From: Thiodiazotropha sp040507245
GTDB lineage: Bacteria > Pseudomonadota > Gammaproteobacteria > Chromatiales > Chromatiaceae
Direction of reading: 5' to 3'
Assembly: GCA_040507245.1 (NCBI GenBank)
Contig: JBEVVH010000049.1
Location: forward strand, 1 to 20,147
DNA length: 20,147 bases
Both the position numbers and the translations under genes were made by a program. The notes under the pieces are model-generated. The model did no database searches, had not been told where the DNA came from, and saw only the letters and a list, made by a program, of their open reading frames with translations. This document shows, piece after piece, positions 7,650 to 15,988 of this stretch (position 1 is the stretch's first letter; every line of letters begins with the position of its first letter).

Positions 7650-8924
7650 ATGGTCAACGAAGTCTGTCTGCGTACCCTGGATCTGGAACGTCCCTGGCTG
7701 CTGGAACAGTATGAAAGCCGGGGCGGATATCAGATGCTCAAACAGGTGCTGAGCGAGAAACGCGCGCCCGAGGCGATCATCGAAGAGGTCAAGAAATCCG
7801 GACTGCGCGGTCGCGGCGGGGCGGGATTCCCCACCGGGCTGAAGTGGAGTTTCATCTCCCGCAACGCCCCAGGTCAGAAATATGTGGTGTGCAACTCAGA
7901 CGAGGGCGAACCGGGCACCTTCAAGGACCGGGATATCCTGCGCTACAACCCTCATCAACTGATTGAGGGCATGATCCTGGCGGGTTACGCGATCGGCGCG
8001 ACCCGGGGTTACAATTATATCCGCGGCGAATTCTGGGAACCCTACGAACGCTTCGAGCATGCCCTGAAAGAGGCCCGTGAAGCGGGTTACCTGGGGGAGA
8101 ATCTGCTCGGCTCCGGGTTCGATTTCGAACTCCACACCCATCTGGGTGCCGGGGCTTACATCTGTGGTGAGGAGACCGCGCTGCTCGAGTCCATCGAAGG
8201 CAAGAAGGGCCAGCCCCGCTACAAGCCGCCGTTTCCCGCCCACTTCGGGCTTTACGGACGACCCACGATCATCAACAACACCGAGAGTCTCGCCTCCATT
8301 CCGGTGATCCTCGAGAAGGGCGGCGAGTGGTTCGCCAATCTTGGAGTGAAAAACAGCGGTGGCTCGAAACTCTTTTCCATCTCCGGGAACATCAACAACC
8401 CGGGGGTGTTCGAGATCCCCATGGGCACGCCTTTCTCGACCCTGCTGGAGATGGCGGGGGGCATGAAGGACGGCCGCAAGATCAAGGCGGTGATCCCGGG
8501 TGGTTCCTCCGCACCGGTGATTCCGGGGGATCAGATGATGGACCTGAGTATGGACTACGACTCGATTGCCGGAGCCGGTTCCATGCTGGGGTCCGGTGCG
8601 GTCATCGTGCTCGACGACACCAACTGCATGGTGAAGATCCTGGAACGCATGTCCTACTTCTATCATGAGGAGTCCTGCGGTCAGTGCACACCCTGCCGGG
8701 AGGGTACTGGTTGGCTCTATCGGATCGTTCACCGGATCGAGACTGGCCAGGGCCGCCAGGAGGATCTGGACCTGCTCGACGACATCGCTGACAAGATCAG
8801 CGGTAAGACCATCTGTGCGCTGGGCGATGCCGCCGCCATGCCGGTACAGGGCATGTTGCGCCACTACCGGGATGAGTTCCAATATCACATCGACCACAAG
8901 CGCTGCATGGTCGGGGTTGGCTAG
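7650..8924 (+). CDS. nuoF: NADH-quinone oxidoreductase subunit F, NADH- and FMN-binding
   Basis: NuoF is the 51-kDa subunit that oxidises NADH through FMN and passes electrons to [4Fe-4S] cluster N3. In the 424-residue product the glycine-rich FMN-binding GRGGAGFPTG lies at about 54-63. The nucleotide-site loop GAGAYICGEETALLES lies at about 166-181. Cluster N3 ligands are Cys343, Cys346 and Cys349 (ESCGQCTPCREG) and Cys389 (TICALGD). The start has GGAG inside the end of nuoE (7637-7641), suggesting coupled translation. Length and motifs are typical. Confidence 0.98.
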   Translation: MVNEVCLRTLDLERPWLLEQYESRGGYQMLKQVLSEKRAPEAIIEEVKKSGLRGRGGAGFPTGLKWSFISRNAPGQKYVVCNSDEGEPGTFKDRDILRYNPHQLIEGMILAGYAIGATRGYNYIRGEFWEPYERFEHALKEAREAGYLGENLLGSGFDFELHTHLGAGAYICGEETALLESIEGKKGQPRYKPPFPAHFGLYGRPTIINNTESLASIPVILEKGGEWFANLGVKNSGGSKLFSISGNINNPGVFEIPMGTPFSTLLEMAGGMKDGRKIKAVIPGGSSAPVIPGDQMMDLSMDYDSIAGAGSMLGSGAVIVLDDTNCMVKILERMSYFYHEESCGQCTPCREGTGWLYRIVHRIETGQGRQEDLDLLDDIADKISGKTICALGDAAAMPVQGMLRHYRDEFQYHIDHKRCMVGVG

Positions 8925-8938
8925 AGACACGAACCACG

Positions 8939-11302
8939 ATGACAGATAACACAGTCACCATCGAAGTAAACGGGCAGGTGCTGCAGGCTACGGCAGGGAC
9001 CATGCTGATTGAAGTCACCGACGCGGCCGGCATCAAGATTCCCCGTTTCTGTTATCACAAGAAGCTCTCGGTGGCCGCCAACTGCCGCATGTGCCTGGTG
9101 GAAGTGGAGAAGGCGCCCAAGCCATTACCGGCCTGTGCGACCCCCGTGAGCGACGGAATGAAGGTCCATACCCGCTCCCCCAAAGCCCTGGCGGCACAGA
9201 AGGGGACCATGGAGTTTCTGTTGATCAACCATCCACTCGACTGCCCCATCTGCGATCAGGGCGGTGAGTGTGAACTTCAGGACGTGGCCATGGGTTACGG
9301 CCGGGACGTGACCCGTTACGGCGAAGGCAAGCGGGTGGTGGCCGACAAGAACCTGGGACCGCTGATCGCCACCGACATGACCCGCTGCATCCACTGCACC
9401 CGTTGCGTGCGCTTCGGCGAAGAGATCGCAGGCTTGCGGGAACTCGGCGCGACCGGTCGCGGCGAACATACCCTGATCGGCACCTACGTGGAGAAGAGCG
9501 TCGGCTCGGAACTCTCGGGGAATGTGATCGATCTCTGCCCTGTGGGGGCTTTGACCTCCAAACCTTATCGTTTCAGCGCCCGCGCCTGGGAACTGACCCA
9601 GGTCGATTCGGTGGCGCCTCATGACAGCCTGGGCTCCAACCTGAATCTGCATCTGCGCGGCAACACGGTGATGCGTGTGCATCCCCGGGACAACGAGTCG
9701 ATCAACGAGACCTGGATCTCGGACCGGGACCGTTTCAGTTACGAGGGGCTTTACAGTGAGGAGCGCCTGACCCGGCCGATGATCAAGCAGGGTGGCGAGT
9801 GGAAAACCGTAGGCTGGGATCAGGCCTTGGAAGCGGTGGCCAGGAAGTTCAAGGAAATAGGGGACGGGAAACAGCTCGGTGCCCTTGCGACACCCACGGC
9901 GACCCTGGAAGAGCTCTACCTGCTGCAGAAACTGATGCGCGGTATGGGCTGTGCGAATGTTGACACCCGCACCCGTCAGGGGGATTTCCGTCTCGATGAG
10001 ACCCAGCAGGGCGTCCACTGGCTGGGCCTCGACCTGAGCGACATCGATCAGCTGCAGTCCGTGCTGGTGATCGGTGGCAATCTGCGCAAGGAGCAGCCGA
10101 TTCTTGCCCACCGGGTACGCAAGGCCGCGTTGGCCGGTGCCGCGGTGCATTACCTGAATCCTTTGCAGGTACCCCTGAACCATGTGGCTTCCCAGTCTGC
10201 CTGTCTCCCCAGCGAGTGGGTCTCCCGGCTGGCCGGGGTGGCCAAGGCGGCGGGCGTCAAAGCCAGTGGTGCCGCCGCTGCATGGCTGAAGTCCGCCAAG
10301 CCGGACGATTTCGCCAAGCAGACCGCGGAGAGTCTGAAAAACTCAGACAAGGCGATGATCATGCTGGGCGGTCTGGCCCAGTCGCATCCTGACTTCGCCA
10401 CCCTGGCGGTGCTCGGGGCGAAACTCGCGCAGGCTACCGGCGCGGTGTTCTCCATCCTGCCCAGCGCGGCCAACAGCGTGGGTGCTCAGCTGGTCGGAGC
10501 GGTGCCTCACCTGACCTGCGGCGGAACGCCTGCGGAGGAGGGTGCACGCGGGCTCAATGCTCTGAGCATGCTCAAGCTGCCGCGCCGGGGTTACCTGCTG
10601 ATGGGTGTCGAGCCCGGAATCGATTTCTGGAACGGCGCCCTCTCCACCAGCGCCCTGCAGAGCGCTGATCTGGTGGTGGCGCTGAGCGCCTTCTGCAGTG
10701 CCGAACTCGAAGAGTGCGCCGATATCCTGCTGCCCATGGCCAGCTTTGCCGAAACCTCGGGTAGCTACGTCAACGCCGCGGGGTGCTGGCAACAGAGCCG
10801 GGGGGCCGTGCGTCCCCAGGGTGAGAGTCGGCCCGCCTGGAAGATTCTGCGGGTATTGGGCAATCTGCTGGACCAGCCCGGTTTCGACTATACCGATTCG
10901 ACCCAGATCCTCGATGAGGTTCGCGGGCTGTGTGAGTCGGCCATGCTGGATAACCACCAGGCTGAACCGGCGGGACTTGAGCAACAGCTCGTTTCCGGCA
11001 CTCTGCAACGTGGCGGCGATATTCCCCTGTATGCCAGCGATGCCCTGGTACGCCGGGCGGCTGCCCTGCAGCAGACCCGGGATGCGGGGCAGGAGACGAT
11101 TCGTCTGCATCCCCAGGAGGCGCGTAAGCTGGGACTTGATGGGATCGGCCAGGTTCGGGTGAAACAGAACGGCAATCAGGTGGATCTGCCCCTCGAGTTG
11201 GATGAGACCATACCCGAAGGGTGTGCCTGGATTTCCGCCGGGCTCAAGCGCACCGCCTTGCTTGGGCAGCCCTATGGTGAAGTGACTGTGGAGAAAGCAT
11301 AA
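8939..11302 (+). CDS. nuoG: NADH-quinone oxidoreductase subunit G
   Basis: NuoG is the 75-kDa subunit, which wires several clusters between NuoF and NuoI. In 787 residues I see the ferredoxin-like N1b site (Cys38, 49, 52, 66), the N5 site with a histidine ligand (His98, Cys102, 105, 111), and the N4 site (Cys150, 153, 156, 200). A molybdopterin-oxidoreductase-like domain follows, which in this family holds no cofactor. The CxxCxxxC that builds the extra N7 cluster in E. coli is absent: the matching stretch after residue 215 reads SVAPHDSLGSNL. This is the short-chain form found in mitochondria and many proteobacteria. The gene starts 14 bases after nuoF; nuoH follows after 3 bases. Confidence 0.98.
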   Translation: MTDNTVTIEVNGQVLQATAGTMLIEVTDAAGIKIPRFCYHKKLSVAANCRMCLVEVEKAPKPLPACATPVSDGMKVHTRSPKALAAQKGTMEFLLINHPLDCPICDQGGECELQDVAMGYGRDVTRYGEGKRVVADKNLGPLIATDMTRCIHCTRCVRFGEEIAGLRELGATGRGEHTLIGTYVEKSVGSELSGNVIDLCPVGALTSKPYRFSARAWELTQVDSVAPHDSLGSNLNLHLRGNTVMRVHPRDNESINETWISDRDRFSYEGLYSEERLTRPMIKQGGEWKTVGWDQALEAVARKFKEIGDGKQLGALATPTATLEELYLLQKLMRGMGCANVDTRTRQGDFRLDETQQGVHWLGLDLSDIDQLQSVLVIGGNLRKEQPILAHRVRKAALAGAAVHYLNPLQVPLNHVASQSACLPSEWVSRLAGVAKAAGVKASGAAAAWLKSAKPDDFAKQTAESLKNSDKAMIMLGGLAQSHPDFATLAVLGAKLAQATGAVFSILPSAANSVGAQLVGAVPHLTCGGTPAEEGARGLNALSMLKLPRRGYLLMGVEPGIDFWNGALSTSALQSADLVVALSAFCSAELEECADILLPMASFAETSGSYVNAAGCWQQSRGAVRPQGESRPAWKILRVLGNLLDQPGFDYTDSTQILDEVRGLCESAMLDNHQAEPAGLEQQLVSGTLQRGGDIPLYASDALVRRAAALQQTRDAGQETIRLHPQEARKLGLDGIGQVRVKQNGNQVDLPLELDETIPEGCAWISAGLKRTALLGQPYGEVTVEKA

Positions 11303-11305
11303 CCG

Positions 11306-12361
11306 ATGGAACTCTTCAGCAGCCTATGGGAAGCGCTTCCCTCCGAACTTCAGTATCTGATCTGGACCCTGATCAAGATCATCGTGATCGTGGCTCCGAT
11401 GATGTTGGCGGTCGCCTATTTCACCTATGCCGAGCGCAAGATCATCGGCTACATGCAGGTGCGTGTCGGGCCCAACCGGGTCGGTCCCAAGGGCTGGCTG
11501 CAGCCCATCGCGGATGCGCTGAAGCTGATGTTCAAGGAGATCGTCATCCCGTCCCGGGCCAACAAGTTCCTGTTTCTCATGGCGCCGGCGATCACCCTGG
11601 GACCGGCACTCGCCGCCTGGGCAGTGTTCCCGTTCAATGAAAAACTGGTGTTGGCGGATATCAATGCCGGTTTGCTGTACATCCTCGCCTTGACCTCGGT
11701 GGGTGTCTACGGGGTGATCATCGGCGGCTGGGCATCCAACTCTAAATACGCCTTTCTCGGCGCCATGCGCTCCGCTGCGCAGATCGTGGCTTACGAAATC
11801 GCCATGGGCTTCGCCCTGGTGGGGGTGCTGGTCGCCGCCGGCAGTCTCAACCTGGGTGAGATCATCAAGGCCCAGGAGGGCGGACTGTTCTCCTGGTTCT
11901 GGCTGCCCCTGCTGCCCCTGTTCGTGGTCTACGTGATCTCCGGTGTGGCGGAAACCAACCGCGCCCCGTTCGACGTGGCTGAGGGTGAATCGGAAATCGT
12001 CGCCGGTTTCCACGTGGAGTACTCCGGCATGACCTTCGCCGTGTTCTTCCTCGCGGAATACGCCAACATGATTCTGATCTCCGCGCTGACCGCGGTGATG
12101 TTTTTCGGCGGCTGGCTCTCGCCTTTTCAGGGCTGGCCGGTGCTTGGCGCCCTGACCGACTGGGTGCCCGGTTTCATCTGGCTGGTAATCAAGACCGCCT
12201 TTTTCATGTTCCTGTTCCTCTGGCTGCGTGCCACCTTCCCGCGTTACCGCTATGACCAGATCATGCGCCTGGGCTGGAAGGTCTTTATCCCGATCACTAT
12301 CGTCTGGATCGCGGTCGTCGGACTTGCCGTGGTCTATAAGATGCCCTGGTGGTTCGATTGA
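11306..12361 (+). CDS. nuoH: NADH-quinone oxidoreductase subunit H
   Basis: NuoH is the membrane subunit at the foot of the peripheral arm that forms the entrance of the quinone chamber. The 351-residue product has eight or so hydrophobic helices. It carries the highly conserved loops YAERKIIGYMQVRVGPNRVG (Glu43 within it) and GVAETNRAPFDVAEGESEIV. Glu216 in the second loop has the same number as a functionally important acidic residue in E. coli NuoH. The start has GGAGAAAG inside the end of nuoG and lies 3 bases after its stop. Confidence 0.98.
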   Translation: MELFSSLWEALPSELQYLIWTLIKIIVIVAPMMLAVAYFTYAERKIIGYMQVRVGPNRVGPKGWLQPIADALKLMFKEIVIPSRANKFLFLMAPAITLGPALAAWAVFPFNEKLVLADINAGLLYILALTSVGVYGVIIGGWASNSKYAFLGAMRSAAQIVAYEIAMGFALVGVLVAAGSLNLGEIIKAQEGGLFSWFWLPLLPLFVVYVISGVAETNRAPFDVAEGESEIVAGFHVEYSGMTFAVFFLAEYANMILISALTAVMFFGGWLSPFQGWPVLGALTDWVPGFIWLVIKTAFFMFLFLWLRATFPRYRYDQIMRLGWKVFIPITIVWIAVVGLAVVYKMPWWFD

Positions 12362-12369
12362 GGTCACCC

Positions 12370-12858
12370 ATGAACGTATTCGTCAATTACTTCAAGAGTC
12401 TTTTCCTGCTGGAGCTGTTCCGTGGCCTGAGCGTCACCGGACGTTACCTGTTCCGCAAGAAATTCACCATCATGTACCCGGAGGAGAAGGCCCCGGTATC
12501 GCCCCGCTTCCGTGGGCTGCATGCGCTGCGCCGCTATCCGAACGGTGAGGAACGCTGTATCGCCTGCAAGCTTTGCGAGGCGACCTGTCCGGCACTGGCG
12601 ATCACCATCGAAGCGGAACCCCGGGCGGACGGGTCGCGTCGCACCACCCGTTATGACATCGACCTGTTCAAGTGCATCTATTGCGGTTACTGCCAGGAGG
12701 CCTGTCCGGTGGATGCGATCGTCGAGACCCGGGTCTACGAATACCACTTCGAAAACCGGGGCGAGAACATCATGACCAAAGAGAAGCTGCTGGCGGTGGG
12801 TGACAAGTATGAGTCCCAGCTGGCGGCGGATATCGAGGCACAGGCGAATGTACGCTGA
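12370..12858 (+). CDS. nuoI: NADH-quinone oxidoreductase subunit I
   Basis: NuoI is a peripheral-arm ferredoxin-like subunit with two [4Fe-4S] clusters, N6a and N6b, passing electrons to N2 in NuoB. The 162-residue product has two classic ligand sets: Cys63, 66, 69, 73 (CIACKLCEATCP) and Cys102, 105, 108, 112 (CIYCGYCQEACP). An amphipathic N-terminus anchors it to the membrane arm. The ATG at 12370 has GAGG at 12360-12363 overlapping the nuoH stop. The in-frame ATG at 12349 inside nuoH would add 7 unconserved residues. nuoJ follows after 36 bases. Confidence 0.97.
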   Translation: MNVFVNYFKSLFLLELFRGLSVTGRYLFRKKFTIMYPEEKAPVSPRFRGLHALRRYPNGEERCIACKLCEATCPALAITIEAEPRADGSRRTTRYDIDLFKCIYCGYCQEACPVDAIVETRVYEYHFENRGENIMTKEKLLAVGDKYESQLAADIEAQANVR

Positions 12859-12894
12859 TCATCGGCCAACCATGAGTAACCTAGGCAAACCTCT

Positions 12895-13497
12895 ATGACA
12901 CTTGAAAAGCTGATCTTCTACGTGCTCGCGGCGGTGATCGTGGTTGCCGCAACCATGGTGGTGACCCGGCGTAACCCGGTGCACTCGGCGCTGTTCCTGA
13001 TCCTCACCTTTGTCGCCAGCAGCGGCGTGTGGCTGCTTGCCGAGGCGGAGTTCCTCGCCATCGCCCTGGTGCTGGTATACGTCGGCGCGGTGATGGTGCT
13101 GTTCCTGTTCGTGCTGATGATGCTGGACATCGATCTGGCGGTGCTGCGGGCCGGTTTCATCAAGATGCTGCCGTTGGGCATTATCATGGCTCTGGCCATG
13201 GCGGTGGAACTCATCCTGGTGGTGGGGCCGAAAAACTTCGGCCTGGACGTGTATGCGGCGCCCGCCCGGCAGGCTGCGGAATACAGCAACACCGAGGCGC
13301 TCGGCAGCGTGCTCTACACCGTCTACATGTATCCCTTCGAGGTGGCCGCGGTGATTCTGCTGGTCGCCATCATCGCCGCGATTGGTTTGACCATGCGTCG
13401 GCGCACGGATACCAAATATCTCGACCCCTCCCAACAGGTGCTGGTGAAACGGGATGACCGGGTTCGCCTCGTCTCCATGGACGCGGATAAAGGATAA
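12895..13497 (+). CDS. nuoJ: NADH-quinone oxidoreductase subunit J
   Basis: NuoJ is a membrane subunit next to NuoA, NuoH and NuoK; it contains the pi-bulge helix important for coupling. The 200-residue product has five predicted hydrophobic segments and the conserved NPVHSALFLI and EAEFLAIALVLVYVGAVMVL stretches. The C-terminal tail is soluble and charged. The ATG at 12895 overlaps the TGA of an 8-codon ORF (12872-12898) as ATGA, and the ribosome-binding site (TAGG near 12882) is weak. nuoK follows 6 bases after its stop. Confidence 0.97.
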   Translation: MTLEKLIFYVLAAVIVVAATMVVTRRNPVHSALFLILTFVASSGVWLLAEAEFLAIALVLVYVGAVMVLFLFVLMMLDIDLAVLRAGFIKMLPLGIIMALAMAVELILVVGPKNFGLDVYAAPARQAAEYSNTEALGSVLYTVYMYPFEVAAVILLVAIIAAIGLTMRRRTDTKYLDPSQQVLVKRDDRVRLVSMDADKG

Positions 13498-13503
13498 GCA
13501 CTA

Positions 13504-13809
13504 ATGATCGCACTTTCGGATTATCTGACCCTGGGCGCCATCCTCTTCGCCATCAGCGTGGCGGGCATCTTCATCAACCGCAAGAACGTCATCATCCTGT
13601 TGATGTGCGTCGAGTTGATGTTGCTGGCAGTGAACATCAATTTTATCGCCTTCTCCCATTTTCTCGGGGATACGGCGGGACAGGTTTTCGTGTTTTTCAT
13701 CCTCACCGTTGCGGCGGCTGAGGCGGCCATCGGTCTGGCGATCCTGGTGGTGCTGTTCCGCAGCAAGCAGAGCATCAACGTGCAGGATATGGATGCGCTG
13801 AAAGGGTAG
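13504..13809 (+). CDS. nuoK: NADH-quinone oxidoreductase subunit K
   Basis: NuoK is a small three-helix membrane subunit (MrpC-like) that takes part in proton translocation. At 101 residues it is full length. The two membrane glutamates needed for coupling are present at Glu37 (LLMCVELMLLAVN) and Glu73 (ILTVAAAEAAIGLA), one residue shifted from E. coli Glu36 and Glu72. AAAGGA at the end of nuoJ provides the ribosome-binding site. A 178-base gap, unusual for this operon, separates it from nuoL. Confidence 0.98.
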   Translation: MIALSDYLTLGAILFAISVAGIFINRKNVIILLMCVELMLLAVNINFIAFSHFLGDTAGQVFVFFILTVAAAEAAIGLAILVVLFRSKQSINVQDMDALKG

Positions 13810-13818
13810 GGACAAACA

Positions 13819-13875
13819 GTTCGCAAACGATTGCCAGTGAACTCGGTGGTTTTCTGTGCGGTGTGTTTGCGGAAC
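13819..13875. repeat. Inverted repeat in the nuoK-nuoL gap
   Basis: GTTCGCAAAC (13819-13828) is complementary to GTTTGCGGAAC (13865-13875) apart from one bulged base. It would make a stem of about 10 bp with a 36-base loop. A direct repeat GAACTCGG occurs at 13839-13846 and 13872-13879. A second, smaller fold follows: AAGCC and GGCTT near 13930-13946, flanked by CTGT and ACAG. No U-tract is present, so this does not look like a terminator. It could be an RNA processing site or a small dispersed repeat inserted in the operon. Confidence 0.45.
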
Positions 13876-13987
13876 TCGGAATTAACAGAGACTTCGGTAA
13901 ACCGGGTCGGCGAATCAGGGCTGTAACACAAGCCTCAAACGGGCTTTCACAGGCTCTGAGCGGCTGACCAAATAAAAGAAAACGGTT

Positions 13988-15976
13988 ATGGAAAATATCT
14001 ATCTGACAATTGTACTGGCACCGCTGATCGGGGCGATTCTAGCCGGCTTTTTCGGCGCGAAACTGGGTCGCGAGGGCGCCCACTGGGTGACCAGTACCGG
14101 TGTCGGTGTCTCGGCGTTGCTCTCTCTCTATGTGCTGTACCGCTTCATCACCGGCAGCCTGGAGGTGTTCAACAGTCCCGTTTACACCTGGATGGTCAGC
14201 GACGGTCTGCATATGGAGGTGGGTTTCCTGGTAGATCAGCTTACCGCGGTGATGATCAGCGTGGTCACCTTCGTCTCGTTCTGCGTGCACATCTACACCA
14301 TCGGTTACATGGCCGATGACGAGCACAACTGGCCCAAGGCCAGTCTGGCCGGGGTCAATTCCTACCAGCGTTTCTTCAGCTACATATCCCTGTTCACCTT
14401 TTCCATGCTGATGCTGGTCATGTCCAACAACTTCCTGCAGCTGTTCTTCGGCTGGGAGGCGGTGGGCCTGGTCTCCTATCTGCTGATCGGCTTCTGGTCG
14501 GTGCGTCCCACCGCGATCTTCGCCAACCTGAAGGCCTTCCTGGTCAACCGGGTGGGGGACTTCGGTTTCATTCTCGGCATCGCCGCGGTGGCCATGTACA
14601 CCAACAGCCTGGATTATGCCGAGGTGTTCGCCATGGCCCCGTCCCTGGCCGATACCCAGATCCAGATCTGGGGCGATTCCAGCTGGTCGCTGATGTCGGT
14701 GATCGGCATCCTGCTGTTCATCGGTGCGATGGGCAAGTCGGCCCAGGTGCCGCTGCATGTGTGGCTGCCTGACTCCATGGAGGGCCCGACCCCGATCTCC
14801 GCACTGATCCACGCCGCCACCATGGTCACCGCCGGTATCTTCATGGTGGCGCGCATGTCGCCCCTGTACGAGCTGTCAGAGACTGCACTCAGCTTCGTCC
14901 TGGTGATCGGCGCCACCACCGCCTTCTTCACCGGCCTGATCGGCATTGTGCAGAACGATATCAAGCGGGTGGTCGCCTATTCGACCCTGTCCCAGCTTGG
15001 CTACATGATGGTCGCCCTGGGCGCCTCGGCCTACGCCGCCGGCATCTTTCACCTGATGACCCACGCCTTCTACAAGGCGCTGCTGTTCCTCGCCGCCGGT
15101 TCGGTGATCATCGGTATGCACCACGATCAGGACATCCGCAATATGGGCGGGGTGCGCAAGTACATGCCCTGGACCTACTGGACCTCCCTGGTGGGTTCCC
15201 TGGCGCTGATCGGGTTCCCCGGCTTCTCCGGTTTCTTCTCCAAGGACGCCATCATCGAGGCGGTGCATCACTCTGAGATCGCCGGAGCGAGCTATGCCTA
15301 CATCCTGGTGGTCGCCGGGGTGTTCGTCACCGCGCTCTACAGCTTCCGCATGTTCTTTCTGGTGTTCTATGGAGAGGGCCCCCGTGATGAGCACGCCAAG
15401 CACCACATCCACGAATCCCCCAAGGTGGTGACCATACCTCTGGTGCTGCTGGCGATTCCCTCGGTGTTCCTCGGCTACCTGACCATCGGCCCGATGCTGT
15501 TCGGCGATTGGTTCAAGGGCGTGCTGTATGTGTTGCCCGAGCACGATACCCTGGGTGAGATCGGTGCCCATTTCCACGGCGCCACGGGCTTTGTCCTGCA
15601 CGGCATGATGGGACTGCCTTTCTACCTGGCCATGGGCGGCCTGTTCGTGGCCTGGTACATCTACATGAAGAACCCGGCCATTGCAGATACGGTCAAGACC
15701 GCCCTCGCGCCGGTGTACCGGCTGCTGGACAAGAAATACTGGTTTGACGAGGTCTACCAGGCGGTGTTCGGCGCCGGTAGCCGGGGTTTGGGCAAGTTTC
15801 TCTGGCTGGCGGGTGACCGGGGCCTGATCGACGGCCTGGCGGTCAATGGTTCCGCCTTCACGGTCGGCAAACTGGCTGCTCTGGTGCGCCATGTGCAGAC
15901 CGGTTACCTGTATCACTACGCCATTGCCATGATTCTGGGTCTGCTGCTGTTGCTGACCTGGTTCATCTTTGTTTAA
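13988..15976 (+). CDS. nuoL: NADH-quinone oxidoreductase subunit L
   Basis: NuoL is the distal antiporter-like subunit of complex I, related to Mrp antiporter subunits, and ends in a long lateral helix that runs along the membrane arm. The 662-residue product is very hydrophobic. It has the key Glu157 (FFGWEAVGLVSYLLIGFW) and the channel Lys250 (GAMGKSAQVPLHVWLPDSM), followed by GPTPISALIHAATMV. The extended C-terminus including KYWFDEVY is typical. The start gives the expected ENIYLTIVLAPLIGA N-terminus, but the ribosome-binding site is only a weak purine run (AAAAGA). Confidence 0.98.
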   Translation: MENIYLTIVLAPLIGAILAGFFGAKLGREGAHWVTSTGVGVSALLSLYVLYRFITGSLEVFNSPVYTWMVSDGLHMEVGFLVDQLTAVMISVVTFVSFCVHIYTIGYMADDEHNWPKASLAGVNSYQRFFSYISLFTFSMLMLVMSNNFLQLFFGWEAVGLVSYLLIGFWSVRPTAIFANLKAFLVNRVGDFGFILGIAAVAMYTNSLDYAEVFAMAPSLADTQIQIWGDSSWSLMSVIGILLFIGAMGKSAQVPLHVWLPDSMEGPTPISALIHAATMVTAGIFMVARMSPLYELSETALSFVLVIGATTAFFTGLIGIVQNDIKRVVAYSTLSQLGYMMVALGASAYAAGIFHLMTHAFYKALLFLAAGSVIIGMHHDQDIRNMGGVRKYMPWTYWTSLVGSLALIGFPGFSGFFSKDAIIEAVHHSEIAGASYAYILVVAGVFVTALYSFRMFFLVFYGEGPRDEHAKHHIHESPKVVTIPLVLLAIPSVFLGYLTIGPMLFGDWFKGVLYVLPEHDTLGEIGAHFHGATGFVLHGMMGLPFYLAMGGLFVAWYIYMKNPAIADTVKTALAPVYRLLDKKYWFDEVYQAVFGAGSRGLGKFLWLAGDRGLIDGLAVNGSAFTVGKLAALVRHVQTGYLYHYAIAMILGLLLLLTWFIFV

Positions 15977-15988
15977 AGGACGTTGCGC

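Noticed and set aside
11324..12367. 347-codon - strand frame opposite nuoH
   Set aside because: It mirrors the whole nuoH gene; its Asp/His/Gln-rich sequence is what the complement of membrane-protein codons gives. Similar long shadows lie opposite nuoC, F, G, L, M and N.
13831..13926. 31-codon frame in the nuoK-nuoL gap
   Set aside because: It starts at TTG or GTG, has no ribosome-binding site and resembles no known small protein; reported only as part of the spacer.
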